Assembly: GCA_017623335.1 (NCBI GenBank)
Contig: JAGAPI010000161.1
Coordinates: 1-20,772, forward strand
Length of the DNA: 20,772 bases
From: Prevotella sp.
GTDB taxonomy: Bacteria > Bacteroidota > Bacteroidia > Bacteroidales > Bacteroidaceae
Direction: 5' to 3'
Both the position numbers and the translations under genes were made by a program. Numbering within the stretch: position 1 is the first letter of the stretch; every line of letters begins with the position of its first letter. Below, in pieces: positions 8,027 through 15,366 of the stretch. The notes beneath the pieces are model-generated. The model saw nothing but the letters and a program-made list of their open reading frames with translations. It had not been told where the DNA came from and searched no databases.

Positions 8027-8365
8027 TTAAATGTTTAAAAATAAGTTCCTTACGATTCCCCACGCCATCGTGAGCGCCAGCATCGTGAGCACCGCGCGCC
8101 TGGAGCGCCAGCGCCCTGAGGCATACACCACGGCATAGACGCCTATTGCCACAAGCCAGGGATTGCAGGCAAAAGCCCGCCCTACGCGCAGATGCAGCAG
8201 ATGATGCACCGCCCTTTGCGTGCCGCACAGCGGGCACTGCAAGCCTGTAAGCCAGTGGAAAGGACATTTGAGAAAGGCAGCCGACGGATTTTCTGGATTG
8301 CCCACGAAGAGCCATGCCATAATGGCTCCAATCACTGTGGCTGCGAATATCCTGTCTTTTTGCAT
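8027..8365 (-). CDS. DUF2752 family small membrane protein
   Basis: This 112-residue protein has three hydrophobic stretches (about 8-22, 68-82, 90-108). Between the first two lies the DUF2752 signature: a Cys-containing loop, then CPLCGTQRAVHHLLHL (44-59), with the CxxCG pair C44/C47. The family is short, membrane-bound and of unknown function; in Bacteroidetes it is often found next to other small membrane proteins, as here with the YciC-like gene 11 bp downstream. The ATG at 8363-8365 is supported by a Bacteroidetes promoter ending about 28 bp upstream. Confidence 0.88.
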   Translation of the reverse strand: MQKDRIFAATVIGAIMAWLFVGNPENPSAAFLKCPFHWLTGLQCPLCGTQRAVHHLLHLRVGRAFACNPWLVAIGVYAVVYASGRWRSRRAVLTMLALTMAWGIVRNLFLNI

Positions 8366-8393
8366 CTGTTATTCATTTTTCGTTTTCCGCTTA

Positions 8394-8424
8394 CAAAAGT
8401 AATGAAAATTTGCGAAACACACAA
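8394..8424 (-). promoter_or_regulatory. Bacteroidetes-type promoter for the DUF2752 operon
   Basis: On the minus strand there is TTG (8424-8422), a 20-bp spacer and TACTTTTG (8401-8394), matching the -33/-7 consensus TTG-N19-21-TAnnTTTG. Predicted transcription start is near 8389, about 24 bases before the ATG. It partly faces the + promoter at 8443-8472, making a divergent control region. Confidence 0.72.
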
Positions 8425-8442
8425 CTTTTTCACCTTTTTCTT

Positions 8443-8472
8443 TTGAGATATGAAAAAAAAGATGTATTTTTG
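8443..8472 (+). promoter_or_regulatory. Bacteroidetes-type promoter for the acyl-CoA synthetase operon
   Basis: TTG (8443-8445), a 19-bp spacer and TATTTTTG (8465-8472) match the Bacteroidetes -33/-7 elements exactly. Predicted start near 8477 leaves a leader of about 22 bases before the ATG at 8499. Confidence 0.78.
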
Positions 8473-8498
8473 CATGAAAATATCAAAAACGTAACAGT

Positions 8499-10310
8499 AT
8501 GCAGACTAATTGTCATCTCTCGGTGCTTGTACACGAGCAGGCGAAGAAATATGGTGAGCGCGAAGCGCTTATATATCAGGACTTCGGCACAACGGAATGG
8601 AAGTCAATGTCTTGGAATGTCTTTTCCGAGAAGGTCAGGACAGTAAGCAATGCTTTGCTCAACCTCGGTGTCAAGCCTCAGGAGAACATCGCCGTGTTCT
8701 CGCAGAACTGCGCACAATATCTGTTTTGCGAGTTCGGAGCCTGGGGCGTGAGAGCTGTGCCTATTCCTTTCTATGCCACAAGCAGCGAGCAGCAGATACA
8801 GTTTATGGTGAACGACGCCAAGGTGCGCATCGTGTTTGTGGGAGAGCAGGAGCAGTACGACAAGGCTTGCCGGGTGCTGGCGCTCTGTCCCACGCTTGAG
8901 AAGGTTATCGTGTTCGACCGCCATGTGCATATAGCCGAGGGCAACGGCTCCGCCATGTATTTCGAGGACTTCCTGAAGTTTGGAGCCGGCTATCCGCGCC
9001 AGTGCGAGGTGGACAGTCTGTCAAACAATATACAGGAGGACGACCTGGCTAACATCCTCTACACCAGCGGCACCACAGGTGACAGCAAGGGAGTGATGCT
9101 CCGCCACACGCAGTATGACGCTGCCCTTGCAGCCAACCACCGCGGCATAAAGATCATGAGCGACCGCGACCGCGTGCTCAACTTCCTGCCCTACGCCCAT
9201 ATCTTTGAGAAGGGATGGACAATGCTCAGCATCTCCGAGGGCTGTACGCTGATTATCAACACCGACCCTCACCGCGTGCAGCAGTCGATGCGCGAGACTC
9301 ATCCCACATGTATGTGCTCCGTTCCGCGATTCTGGGAAAAGGTGTATATCGCCGTTCAGGAAAAGATGGACAAGGCTAATCCCGTGACCCGCCGCCTGTT
9401 TAAGCGTGCCGAGTATGTGGGCAGAAGGCACAATGTGGAGTATGTGCTCAGGGGAAAACGCCCGCCGCTGGCGCTACATCTCGAATATGAGTTTATGAAC
9501 AAGATGGTGTTCAGCCTTATCCGCAAGGAGCTGGGACTGGAGAATCCCAATTTCTTCCCAACCGCAGGTGCTACTGTCTCAGCTCACGTCGAGGAGTTTG
9601 TGCATGCCATAGGACTGAACATGATGGTGGGCTACGGGCTCACCGAGAGCCTCGCCACCGTGAGCAACGACCATGTCGACGCGCCTGTGACCATTGGTTC
9701 TGTAGGGCGTCCGTTGGATAATGTGGAGGTGAGGATAAGCGATGAGGGCGAAGTGCTGCTCCGCGGAGCCACCATCACGCCGGGATATTATAACCGTCCC
9801 GACCTGAATGGGCAGGCTTTCACCGGCGACGGTTTCTTCCGCACCGGCGACTGCGGTTATCTGAAAGACGGCGAGCTGTTCCTGAAGGAGCGCATAAAGG
9901 ACCTTTTCAAGACCAGCAACGGCAAGTATATCGCGCCGCAGATGATTGAATCGAAGCTGCTTGTCGACAAATACATCGACCAGGTGTGCCTGGTTGCCGA
10001 CGAGCGCAAGTTCGTGTCGGCACTCATCGTGCCAACATATTCGCTGCTTGAGGAATATGCCCGCGAGCATGGCATACAGTTCAGCGGCCGCGAGGACCTT
10101 TGCGCCAATCCAAAGATAAACAAGATGCTCATGAGCCGCATCGAGACTCTGCAGCAACAGCTGGCACACTATGAGCAGATAAAGCGATTCACCATCATGC
10201 CAAATCCGTTTACAATGGAGAGTGGTGAGCTTACAAATACGCTGAAGCTGCGCCGCCGCGTGGTGAACGAGCGCTATAAGGCTGTGATTGACAAAATGTA
10301 TGAAGAGTAA
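8499..10310 (+). CDS. Long-chain acyl-CoA synthetase (AMP-forming)
   Basis: The 603-residue protein belongs to the ANL adenylate-forming superfamily, long-chain fatty acid branch. Visible motifs are ATP-binding YTSGTTGDSKG (188-198), YGLTES (379-384), TGD with its adenosine-binding Asp (449-451), the hinge region LFLKERIKD (460-468) and catalytic-Lys segment SNGKYIAP (473-480, K476). Length agrees with FadD15-type enzymes. No transmembrane segment is obvious, so it is cytosolic or membrane-peripheral. It activates fatty acids to acyl-CoA through an acyl-AMP, probably for phospholipid recycling or exogenous fatty acid use. It has its own promoter and is first in a run with prfB, which starts 34 bp after its stop. 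Chain-length preference cannot be read from the sequence. Confidence 0.93.
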   Translation: MQTNCHLSVLVHEQAKKYGEREALIYQDFGTTEWKSMSWNVFSEKVRTVSNALLNLGVKPQENIAVFSQNCAQYLFCEFGAWGVRAVPIPFYATSSEQQIQFMVNDAKVRIVFVGEQEQYDKACRVLALCPTLEKVIVFDRHVHIAEGNGSAMYFEDFLKFGAGYPRQCEVDSLSNNIQEDDLANILYTSGTTGDSKGVMLRHTQYDAALAANHRGIKIMSDRDRVLNFLPYAHIFEKGWTMLSISEGCTLIINTDPHRVQQSMRETHPTCMCSVPRFWEKVYIAVQEKMDKANPVTRRLFKRAEYVGRRHNVEYVLRGKRPPLALHLEYEFMNKMVFSLIRKELGLENPNFFPTAGATVSAHVEEFVHAIGLNMMVGYGLTESLATVSNDHVDAPVTIGSVGRPLDNVEVRISDEGEVLLRGATITPGYYNRPDLNGQAFTGDGFFRTGDCGYLKDGELFLKERIKDLFKTSNGKYIAPQMIESKLLVDKYIDQVCLVADERKFVSALIVPTYSLLEEYAREHGIQFSGREDLCANPKINKMLMSRIETLQQQLAHYEQIKRFTIMPNPFTMESGELTNTLKLRRRVVNERYKAVIDKMYEE

Positions 10311-10344
10311 AGGATAACTAAATAGTGAACACTTAGCACTAATT

Positions 10345-11466
10345 ATGATAACACAAGAACAGCTCAAAGATGTAATGGAGCGTGCAGACGCTTTGTACAA
10401 GTATTTGGAGATTGACAAGAAAAAAATAGAATTTGAGGAGGAGGACCTCCGTACTCAGGCGCCCGACTTCTGGGACGACCCCAAGCGTGCTGAGGAGCAG
10501 ATGAAGAAGGTCAAGTCGATTAAGCGTTGGCTTGACGGATATAATGATGTGCGCGTAGCTGCTGACGAATTACAGTTAGCTTTCGACTTCTACAAGGAGG
10601 AAATGGTGACCGAGGAGGAAGTTGACGCCGACTATGCCAAGGCTGTGGAGGCTATTGAGAACCTGGAGCTTCAGAACATGCTGCGCCAGAAGGAAGACCC
10701 GATGGACTGCGTGCTGAAAATCAACAGCGGCGCAGGAGGCACTGAGAGTCAGGACTGGGCATCAATGCTCATGCGAATGTATATACGCTGGGCAGAATCT
10801 AAGGGTCACAAGGTGACAATAAGCAACCTTCAGGAAGGCGACGAGGCTGGAATAAAGAGCGTCACAATGCAGATAGAGGGCGGTGAATATGCCTACGGCT
10901 ATCTGAAGAGCGAGAACGGCGTACACCGTCTGGTGCGTGTGTCGCCGTTTAATGCGCAGGGTAAGCGCATGACCAGCTTCGCATCGGTGTTTGTATCGCC
11001 TCTTGTCGACGACACCATCGAGGTGTATGTCGACCCGTCGAAGGTTAGCTGGGACCTGTTCCGCTCAGGAGGTGCCGGCGGACAGAACGTGAACAAGGTG
11101 GAGACTGGCGTGCGTCTGCGCTATCAGTACACCGACCCTGACACGGGCGAGGAAGAGGAAATCCTCATTGAGAACACCGAGAGCCGTAAGCAGCTCGAAA
11201 ACCGCAACAATGCCATGCGTCTGCTCAAATCGCAGCTCTACGACCGTGCGATGAAGAAGCGCCTTGAGGCACAGGCAAAGATTGAGGCTGGCAAGAAGAA
11301 GATAGAGTGGGGCAGCCAGATACGCTCATACGTGTTTGATGACCGCCGCGTGAAGGATCACCGCACCAACTATCAGACCACCGATGTGGATGGCGTGATG
11401 AACGGCAAGATTGACGATTTCATCAAGGCATATCTCATGGAGTTCCCCGTGGTGGATGAGGATTAG
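10345..11466 (+). CDS. prfB: Peptide chain release factor 2 (RF2), without programmed frameshift
   Basis: The 373-residue product has the RF2 layout: N-terminal coiled region (1-105), the stop-codon-recognising SPF tripeptide (200-202), which marks RF2 (UAA/UGA) rather than RF1 (PxT), and the GGQ peptidyl-hydrolysis motif in RSGGAGGQNVNKVETG (240-255). The frame is continuous: at the place where E. coli prfB carries the in-frame UGA and +1 shift, this gene simply reads KYLEIDKKKIEF (19-30). RF2 synthesis is therefore not autoregulated by that frameshift. The gene itself ends with UAG, which is read by RF1. The Gln of GGQ is the expected substrate of PrmC, whose gene lies about 8 kb away in this window. 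Confidence 0.97.
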   Translation: MITQEQLKDVMERADALYKYLEIDKKKIEFEEEDLRTQAPDFWDDPKRAEEQMKKVKSIKRWLDGYNDVRVAADELQLAFDFYKEEMVTEEEVDADYAKAVEAIENLELQNMLRQKEDPMDCVLKINSGAGGTESQDWASMLMRMYIRWAESKGHKVTISNLQEGDEAGIKSVTMQIEGGEYAYGYLKSENGVHRLVRVSPFNAQGKRMTSFASVFVSPLVDDTIEVYVDPSKVSWDLFRSGGAGGQNVNKVETGVRLRYQYTDPDTGEEEEILIENTESRKQLENRNNAMRLLKSQLYDRAMKKRLEAQAKIEAGKKKIEWGSQIRSYVFDDRRVKDHRTNYQTTDVDGVMNGKIDDFIKAYLMEFPVVDED

Positions 11467-11491
11467 TGTTGGGGCAGGGAGTGCTATTTGC

Positions 11492-11590
11492 TCAATAAGC
11501 CCTATTAGCCTAATTAGCCCTATTAGCCCAATAAGTCCTATTAGCCCAATAAGCCTAATTAGCCCCATAAGCCCCATATACCCAATAATA
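11492..11590. repeat. 9-bp minisatellite (11 units) after prfB
   Basis: Eleven head-to-tail 9-mers run from 11492 to 11590: CCTATTAGC, CTAATTAGC, CCAATAAGC, CCCATAAGC and variants, in strict 9-bp register. Because 9 is a multiple of three, both strands give spurious ORFs (ISPISL or GLIGLI peptides) that are not genes. Related units occur at 19193-19251 between prmC and recX, so this is a dispersed simple-sequence family. Confidence 0.9.
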
Positions 11591-11628
11591 AAAAAACAAT
11601 AACAACAATAATAATAAAACTTAGAATT

Positions 11629-11775
11629 ATGAAGAAAAAAAAGGAAAACGCTAAGCGTGCTGCTTACACTGCCAAGCAGGAAAAAGAAGGCAGAAACGTG
11701 GTGAAATGGATTATCGGTGTGCTTCTGGCAATGGGCATCATCTACACATGTTGGGTTTTTGCCATGATGTCATGA
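11629..11775 (+). CDS. Small single-pass membrane protein (48 residues), unknown function
   Basis: This ORF runs from ATG 11629 to TGA 11773-11775. It has a highly basic N-terminus (MKKKKENAKRAAYTAKQEKE), then one hydrophobic segment WIIGVLLAMGIIYTCWVF (27-44) and a short tail. Topology by the positive-inside rule is N-in with a single transmembrane helix. Its TGA overlaps the ATG of the CYTH gene by the ATGA arrangement typical of translational coupling, which strongly supports that it is translated. I do not recognise a named family. It may anchor or partner the CYTH protein; that is inference from the overlap only. Confidence 0.75.
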   Translation: MKKKKENAKRAAYTAKQEKEGRNVVKWIIGVLLAMGIIYTCWVFAMMS

Positions 11776-12251
11776 GCGGACTTGAGATAGAACGCAAATT
11801 TCTGGTGCGCGACTCCTCTTATAGGGAGCAGGCTTTTTCGCAAAGCCGCATCAAGCAGGGCTATATTTGCAGCACGGGCGGTAAAACCGTCCGTGTTCGC
11901 ATTCGTGGCGACAAGGGTTATCTCACTATCAAGGGACCGTCGGACAGTGCAGGTCTCAGCCGTTATGAGTTTGAAAAGGAGATAACCGTTGACGAGGCAG
12001 AGCAGCTCTTTAAGCTCTGTGATCCGGGCATTATCGACAAGACCCGCTATCTTGTGCGCAGCGGCAACCATGTGTTTGAGGTTGACGAGTTTTATGGCGA
12101 CAACGAGGGACTCGTGATGGCTGAGGTAGAGCTTGGCAGCGAGGACGAACCATACACAAAGCCAGCCTTCATCGGCTGCGAGGTAACCGGTGACCGCAGG
12201 TACTACAACTCGCATCTGCGCGGCAATCCTTATTGCAAGTGGAAGGAGTAA
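11772..12251 (+). CDS. CYTH-domain protein (triphosphate tunnel metalloenzyme)
   Basis: The chosen ATG (11772) overlaps the TGA of the upstream small gene; an in-frame ATG further up would run into that gene. The 159-residue product begins with the CYTH signature ExExK (E5, E7, K9 in LEIERKF). It continues with the alternating basic and acidic strands that line the tunnel: VRVRIRGDKGYLTIKG, RYEFEKEI, KTRYLV, FEVDEFYG and AEVELGSED. Length matches the short bacterial members such as NeuTTM/CthTTM, which hydrolyse inorganic triphosphate, rather than class IV adenylate cyclases. Substrate here is unproven; tripolyphosphate is the likeliest by family. Metal-dependent and cytosolic. Confidence 0.88.
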   Translation: MSGLEIERKFLVRDSSYREQAFSQSRIKQGYICSTGGKTVRVRIRGDKGYLTIKGPSDSAGLSRYEFEKEITVDEAEQLFKLCDPGIIDKTRYLVRSGNHVFEVDEFYGDNEGLVMAEVELGSEDEPYTKPAFIGCEVTGDRRYYNSHLRGNPYCKWKE

Positions 12252-12367
12252 AGTTTCTTTCAATAAAAGGGCAAAGTTCCCCTCAATAAAAGGGAAATGT
12301 TCTCCTCAATAAAAAGGGCAAAGTTTTCCTCAATAAAAAAGGCAAAGTTTTCCTCAATAAAAAAGAA
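12250..12367. repeat. Five tandem 23-24-bp repeats downstream of the CYTH gene
   Basis: Units start at 12250, 12273, 12296, 12320 and 12344. Each is close to AAAGTTTTCCTCAATAAAA followed by AGGC or a variant. The last two full units are nearly identical, the first most diverged. The first unit begins in the CYTH stop codon. Because units are 23 or 24 bp, the frame drifts and the apparent ORF (FSSIKKAK repeats) is not a gene. A separate hairpin, CTCTTCAA (12386-12393) with TTGAAGAG (12399-12406), follows. Confidence 0.88.
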
Positions 12368-12437
12368 AGGAAAGGAGTTACTGTTCTCTTCAATTTTGTT
12401 GAAGAGCCAATTAAGGGTGGAAAATCCGGAGGAATTT

Positions 12438-12465
12438 AAGCGGAATAATTATTCCGCTTTTTTCA
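12438..12465. terminator. Palindromic intrinsic terminator between convergent genes
   Basis: A perfect 22-bp palindrome (12438-12459, core CGGAATAATTATTCCG) is followed on the + strand by a run of T (12458-12463), the layout of an intrinsic terminator for the prfB-CYTH transcript. It also contains the TAA stop codon of the minus-strand thioredoxin-like gene (12449-12451), so it probably serves both directions. Confidence 0.85.
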
Positions 12466-13480
12466 GTCTCTTTTCAATCTTTTCCCTGAGGTCATTGAGC
12501 GCTATGTCCCGTTCAATGATGCGCCCTGAGCGGTCGATGAGCATATAGCACGGCACATCGATTACACAGAACTTGCGGAGCAGCGGCGATTGCCACATCT
12601 TGCCGTCGCATACGGTAGCCCATTTCAGCGAGTCGCGGTCAGCACGGCGCTTGCAGTCGTCTTTCTGTGCGTCTATGCAAATGCTGAGCACGGCAAGGCG
12701 CGAGCCGTATTCCTTTTTCATTGTCTGCATCTGGCTGATAAGACTGTAGCTCTCGCTCACCCATGATGCCCAGAAAAGTACCACGTTCAGCTCCGATTTC
12801 AGTGTGAAGGCGTTGACAGCCTTTCCGTATATGTCGGTGGCAGAGAAGTCGGGCATACGCTTAAAGTCAGCCATGTTGCGCACCACTTCGAGCTGCTTGC
12901 GCAAAGCCTGCAGACGGATATTTGCGGGCGCTTTCTTCAGCAGGTTGTCCACAAGGGTGTAAGCCTCCTTATAGTCGGGCTTTTCTGCCTGCAGCAGATA
13001 TTTGTCTATGAGGTGTATGCTGACAATCGAACCGGGATTGTCGTTGATGAACTGTATTGCCGATTTTTTCTGTTCAGGCGGTGTCTGGTTGGCAATATGC
13101 TTGCGTAGTTCGGTCATCTTTTTGTTTTCGTCGGTGCCTTCAATCTCTATTTCTTTCAGGTGCGACACGTCACCGCTTATTTTCGCCGTGGCTCCCGACT
13201 TCCCGAACACCACCTGTTCTGATGAGTTGGGAAACACAATCATATAGGTTGCCTCTTCAGCGAGTGAAGTCTCGAAGCTGAAGCGTCCGTCGGCTATGTG
13301 TATGGTGTCAATGCCCACCAGTCCGCCGTCGGGACTGTAGATGTAGAACTCGCCCTGGTTGATGTTGTTCAGGCGGCCCTCAATGCGGAACTGCCCGTCG
13401 GATACACCGCACGATGTTATTGCGGCAATGGAAACAAAAAGACAAATGGCAATAAAAAAGGAGTTCAATTGCCGTTTCAT
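12449..13480 (-). CDS. Thioredoxin-fold lipoprotein with DUF4369-like N-domain, CXXC lost
   Basis: From the ATG at 13478-13480 the product has 343 residues. It has a lipoprotein signal (MKRQ, hydrophobic core, ITSC lipobox with C24), a DUF4369-like beta domain (about 30-120), a helical linker, and a C-terminal TlpA/AhpC-type thioredoxin fold (about 205-340). The fold is recognisable from MPDFSATDIYGK, VVLFWASW (233-240) and a cis-Pro at P300. In active homologues WASW is followed by CxxC; here it is VSES (241-244), so both redox cysteines are missing. The protein is therefore unlikely to be a classical thiol reductase. An upstream in-frame ATG (13504) would add eight residues; the inner start gives a cleaner signal peptide. 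The start codons lie in the loop of a terminator-like hairpin (13452-13528). Confidence 0.82.
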   Translation of the reverse strand: MKRQLNSFFIAICLFVSIAAITSCGVSDGQFRIEGRLNNINQGEFYIYSPDGGLVGIDTIHIADGRFSFETSLAEEATYMIVFPNSSEQVVFGKSGATAKISGDVSHLKEIEIEGTDENKKMTELRKHIANQTPPEQKKSAIQFINDNPGSIVSIHLIDKYLLQAEKPDYKEAYTLVDNLLKKAPANIRLQALRKQLEVVRNMADFKRMPDFSATDIYGKAVNAFTLKSELNVVLFWASWVSESYSLISQMQTMKKEYGSRLAVLSICIDAQKDDCKRRADRDSLKWATVCDGKMWQSPLLRKFCVIDVPCYMLIDRSGRIIERDIALNDLREKIEKRLKKAE

Positions 13481-13528
13481 TATATTACCTATAACATTAT
13501 TCATAGGACAAATGCAATTGAACTCCTT
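13452..13528 (-). terminator. Terminator/attenuator-like hairpin spanning the start of the thioredoxin-like gene
   Basis: On the minus strand AAGGAGTTCAATTGC (13528-13514) pairs perfectly over 15 bp with GCAATTGAACTCCTT (13472-13458), and a run of six T follows (13459-13454). It starts 24 bp after the stop of the upstream OmpA-like/TPR gene. The 41-base loop holds both candidate ATGs of the next gene, and the distal arm is coding (residues QLNSF). It could terminate the upstream transcript and so limit expression of the downstream gene. Confidence 0.6.
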
Positions 13529-13552
13529 ATTTATTTAAATATGGGATGTATA

Positions 13553-15226
13553 TTATTTCACGTTCTTCAGCTCAAGGTCGTTGGCTGCATACTTCTGCAG
13601 CGAAGGATCCTTTGCAAGAGCCGACTTCAGAGCCTGTGCAGCTGCGCTGTTGTTGCCCTGACGTGCATTGATGATTGCCTTGAGGTAATCGGTCACACCG
13701 TTGGCGTTCTTCACGCGGCTCAGAGTCTGTAGGGCAGAAGCATAGTCCTTGTTGAGGAGCTGTGCAAGAGCAGCGCTGTTGCTGTTAGAGTTGCCGAAGT
13801 CGATGGCAGCCTGAGCATAGTTGCCCTGAGCGATGTGGAGGTTACCCAGAACCTCGCCCAGTCCGTTGGCGCCTGCAGCCTGTGAAATCAGAGTCTCAGC
13901 AGTCTTAACGTCGCCGCTCTGGAGAGCAATCATACCGAGGTTAGCCTTGGCCTCGGCAGCCTTGTTGCTTACAGCCACAGCCTTGTTGAGATAATCCTTA
14001 GCCTTGTTGTAGTCGCCGTTGGCGTATGCCAAAGTGGCGAGGTTGTTGAATGCGCGTGCATCGTTAGGATAGATCTCGGCTGTCTTGGTGTAGCGTGCAG
14101 CCTTCTCAGCGCAGTCGTTGGTGAGAGTTGCAGAGTAGAGCATTTCCTCTACGCTCAGCTCCTTTGCGTCAGCCTTGAGCTGCTCTTCAATCTGAGCGTC
14201 GCTGCGGCCGATGAGCTCGTAGTTGATGGTCATGCGTGCACGGCGGAGCTGTGGCAGGATGCCGTCAGCCAGCTCGCGGAATGCAGAGCTCATGCTCTTA
14301 ATCTGTGCCTCACGCTCCTCTGGATCCTTGTACATAGAGAGTACGCGGAGGATTACGTCCTTGTCCTGGATGTTGCTTGCCTTAACCAGCTCCTGGAATC
14401 CTTCCCAGTCCTGAGCGGTGTAGTTGGCATCAACGTCAGCCTGCATCTTAGCCTTCTTCAGCTGCTGGCCTACGAACTTCTCAGAGTTCTGCTGACGCTT
14501 GTTGGCGAGCTTGTCGTTGAGCTTTACACCACCATCAGGTGAAGCGTAAGCCGATACCTCGATGTTGGTGAGGTTGAGACGCTCGCGGTCGTTGTTGATT
14601 TCGTTGAGCAGGTTAACAAACTCCTTCACCGAGTTGTTTTTCAGCTCGCTCTTGCGGAGCTCAGCCTGCTGTATGAGGAAGTTAACGTTGGCAACCTGCT
14701 TCTGCTCTACGATGCGCTGGAAAGCGTCTGGCATAAGGCAAGCCTGGCTGCTCTTCATTGTCTCCTTGTAAAGTTCTGATGTAGCGATGATGCCATCGGC
14801 AACCTTGATTTCCGGCACGTTAACGGCTTTCTTGCCCACCTTTGCGTTGAATGTGAGGTAGAGCTCGCTCTTCTGCATCTCAGGCACATACTTGAAGTTT
14901 GACTTCATGGTATAGTGACCGCCCACGAGGTAAGAGATGGTCTGGTCGTTGCCCTGCACCTTCTCGCCCTGGAATGTAGCGGGGCTGCCTGCCACGCTCT
15001 GTCCGTTGTAGCGGAGCACGGGAGTAACTGTAACCACAGCCTTCTTCTTCATGTACTTCTCAGGGAAGATACCATTGATAGTTACTGGAACCTGGCCTGC
15101 CTCGGTCTCCATCGGATTAGGCACAACCTTAATGTTGTCGGCAGAAAGTGCTCCAAGTTTGCTTGAGCACGATGTCAGCATAAGAACAGATGCTGCTGAC
15201 AGGAATAAAAGATTTTTCGTTTGCAT
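13553..15226 (-). CDS. OmpA-like / TPR lipoprotein
   Basis: A 557-residue protein with a lipoprotein signal peptide (LMLTSC, lipidated C20). Residues 30-150 are beta-rich (VVPNPMETEAGQVPVTING). A central segment, about 180-340, looks like an OmpA C-terminal peptidoglycan-associating domain: SAYASPDGGVKLNDKLANKRQQ (225-246) and the closing LRRARMTINYEL. The C-terminal part (365-550) holds tetratricopeptide-like helices (YPNDARAFNNLATLAYANGDYNKAKDYLNKAV). Such proteins are abundant outer-membrane-attached lipoproteins of Bacteroidetes, probably linking envelope layers or scaffolding partners; exact role unknown. The start lies 40 bp downstream of tRNA-Leu on the same strand and no separate consensus promoter is seen there, so read-through from the tRNA promoter is possible. 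Confidence 0.85.
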   Translation of the reverse strand: MQTKNLLFLSAASVLMLTSCSSKLGALSADNIKVVPNPMETEAGQVPVTINGIFPEKYMKKKAVVTVTPVLRYNGQSVAGSPATFQGEKVQGNDQTISYLVGGHYTMKSNFKYVPEMQKSELYLTFNAKVGKKAVNVPEIKVADGIIATSELYKETMKSSQACLMPDAFQRIVEQKQVANVNFLIQQAELRKSELKNNSVKEFVNLLNEINNDRERLNLTNIEVSAYASPDGGVKLNDKLANKRQQNSEKFVGQQLKKAKMQADVDANYTAQDWEGFQELVKASNIQDKDVILRVLSMYKDPEEREAQIKSMSSAFRELADGILPQLRRARMTINYELIGRSDAQIEEQLKADAKELSVEEMLYSATLTNDCAEKAARYTKTAEIYPNDARAFNNLATLAYANGDYNKAKDYLNKAVAVSNKAAEAKANLGMIALQSGDVKTAETLISQAAGANGLGEVLGNLHIAQGNYAQAAIDFGNSNSNSAALAQLLNKDYASALQTLSRVKNANGVTDYLKAIINARQGNNSAAAQALKSALAKDPSLQKYAANDLELKNVK

Positions 15227-15266
15227 ACTTTAAGTTATATAAAGTGATTCTCTCAATTTTTTAGTG

Positions 15267-15352
15267 TGCCGCGAGCGGGACTCGAACCCGCACGACCGTT
15301 TCGGGTCAAGGGATTTTAAGTCCCTCGTGTCTACCAATTCCACCATTGCGGC
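15267..15352 (-). tRNA. tRNA-Leu (anticodon UAA)
   Basis: Reading the minus strand, an 86-base cloverleaf is visible. The acceptor strands are GCCGCAA and TCGCGGC with discriminator A; the D stem is GTG/CAC, the anticodon stem AGGGA/TCCCT with loop CTTAAAA (UAA at 34-36). A long variable arm (GACC/GGTC) marks a class II Leu tRNA, and the T arm is GCGGG-TTCGAGT-CCCGC. CCA is not encoded. The sixth acceptor pair is an A-C mismatch. Confidence 0.95.
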
Positions 15353-15366
15353 ATCAAAATTTTGTG

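Noticed and set aside
8016..8315. 100-residue N-terminal extension of the YciC/DUF975-like protein
   Set aside because: It overlaps the well-supported DUF2752 gene in another frame and lacks membrane-protein character; the ATG at 8015 fits the operon spacing.
11326..11602. Small ORFs encoding GLIGLI or ISPISL repeats
   Set aside because: They are the translations of the 9-bp minisatellite and overlap the prfB 3' end; low-complexity frame effects only.
12297..12548. ORF with FSSIKKAK repeats
   Set aside because: It is the translation of the 23-24-bp tandem repeat and runs across the terminator into the opposite gene.
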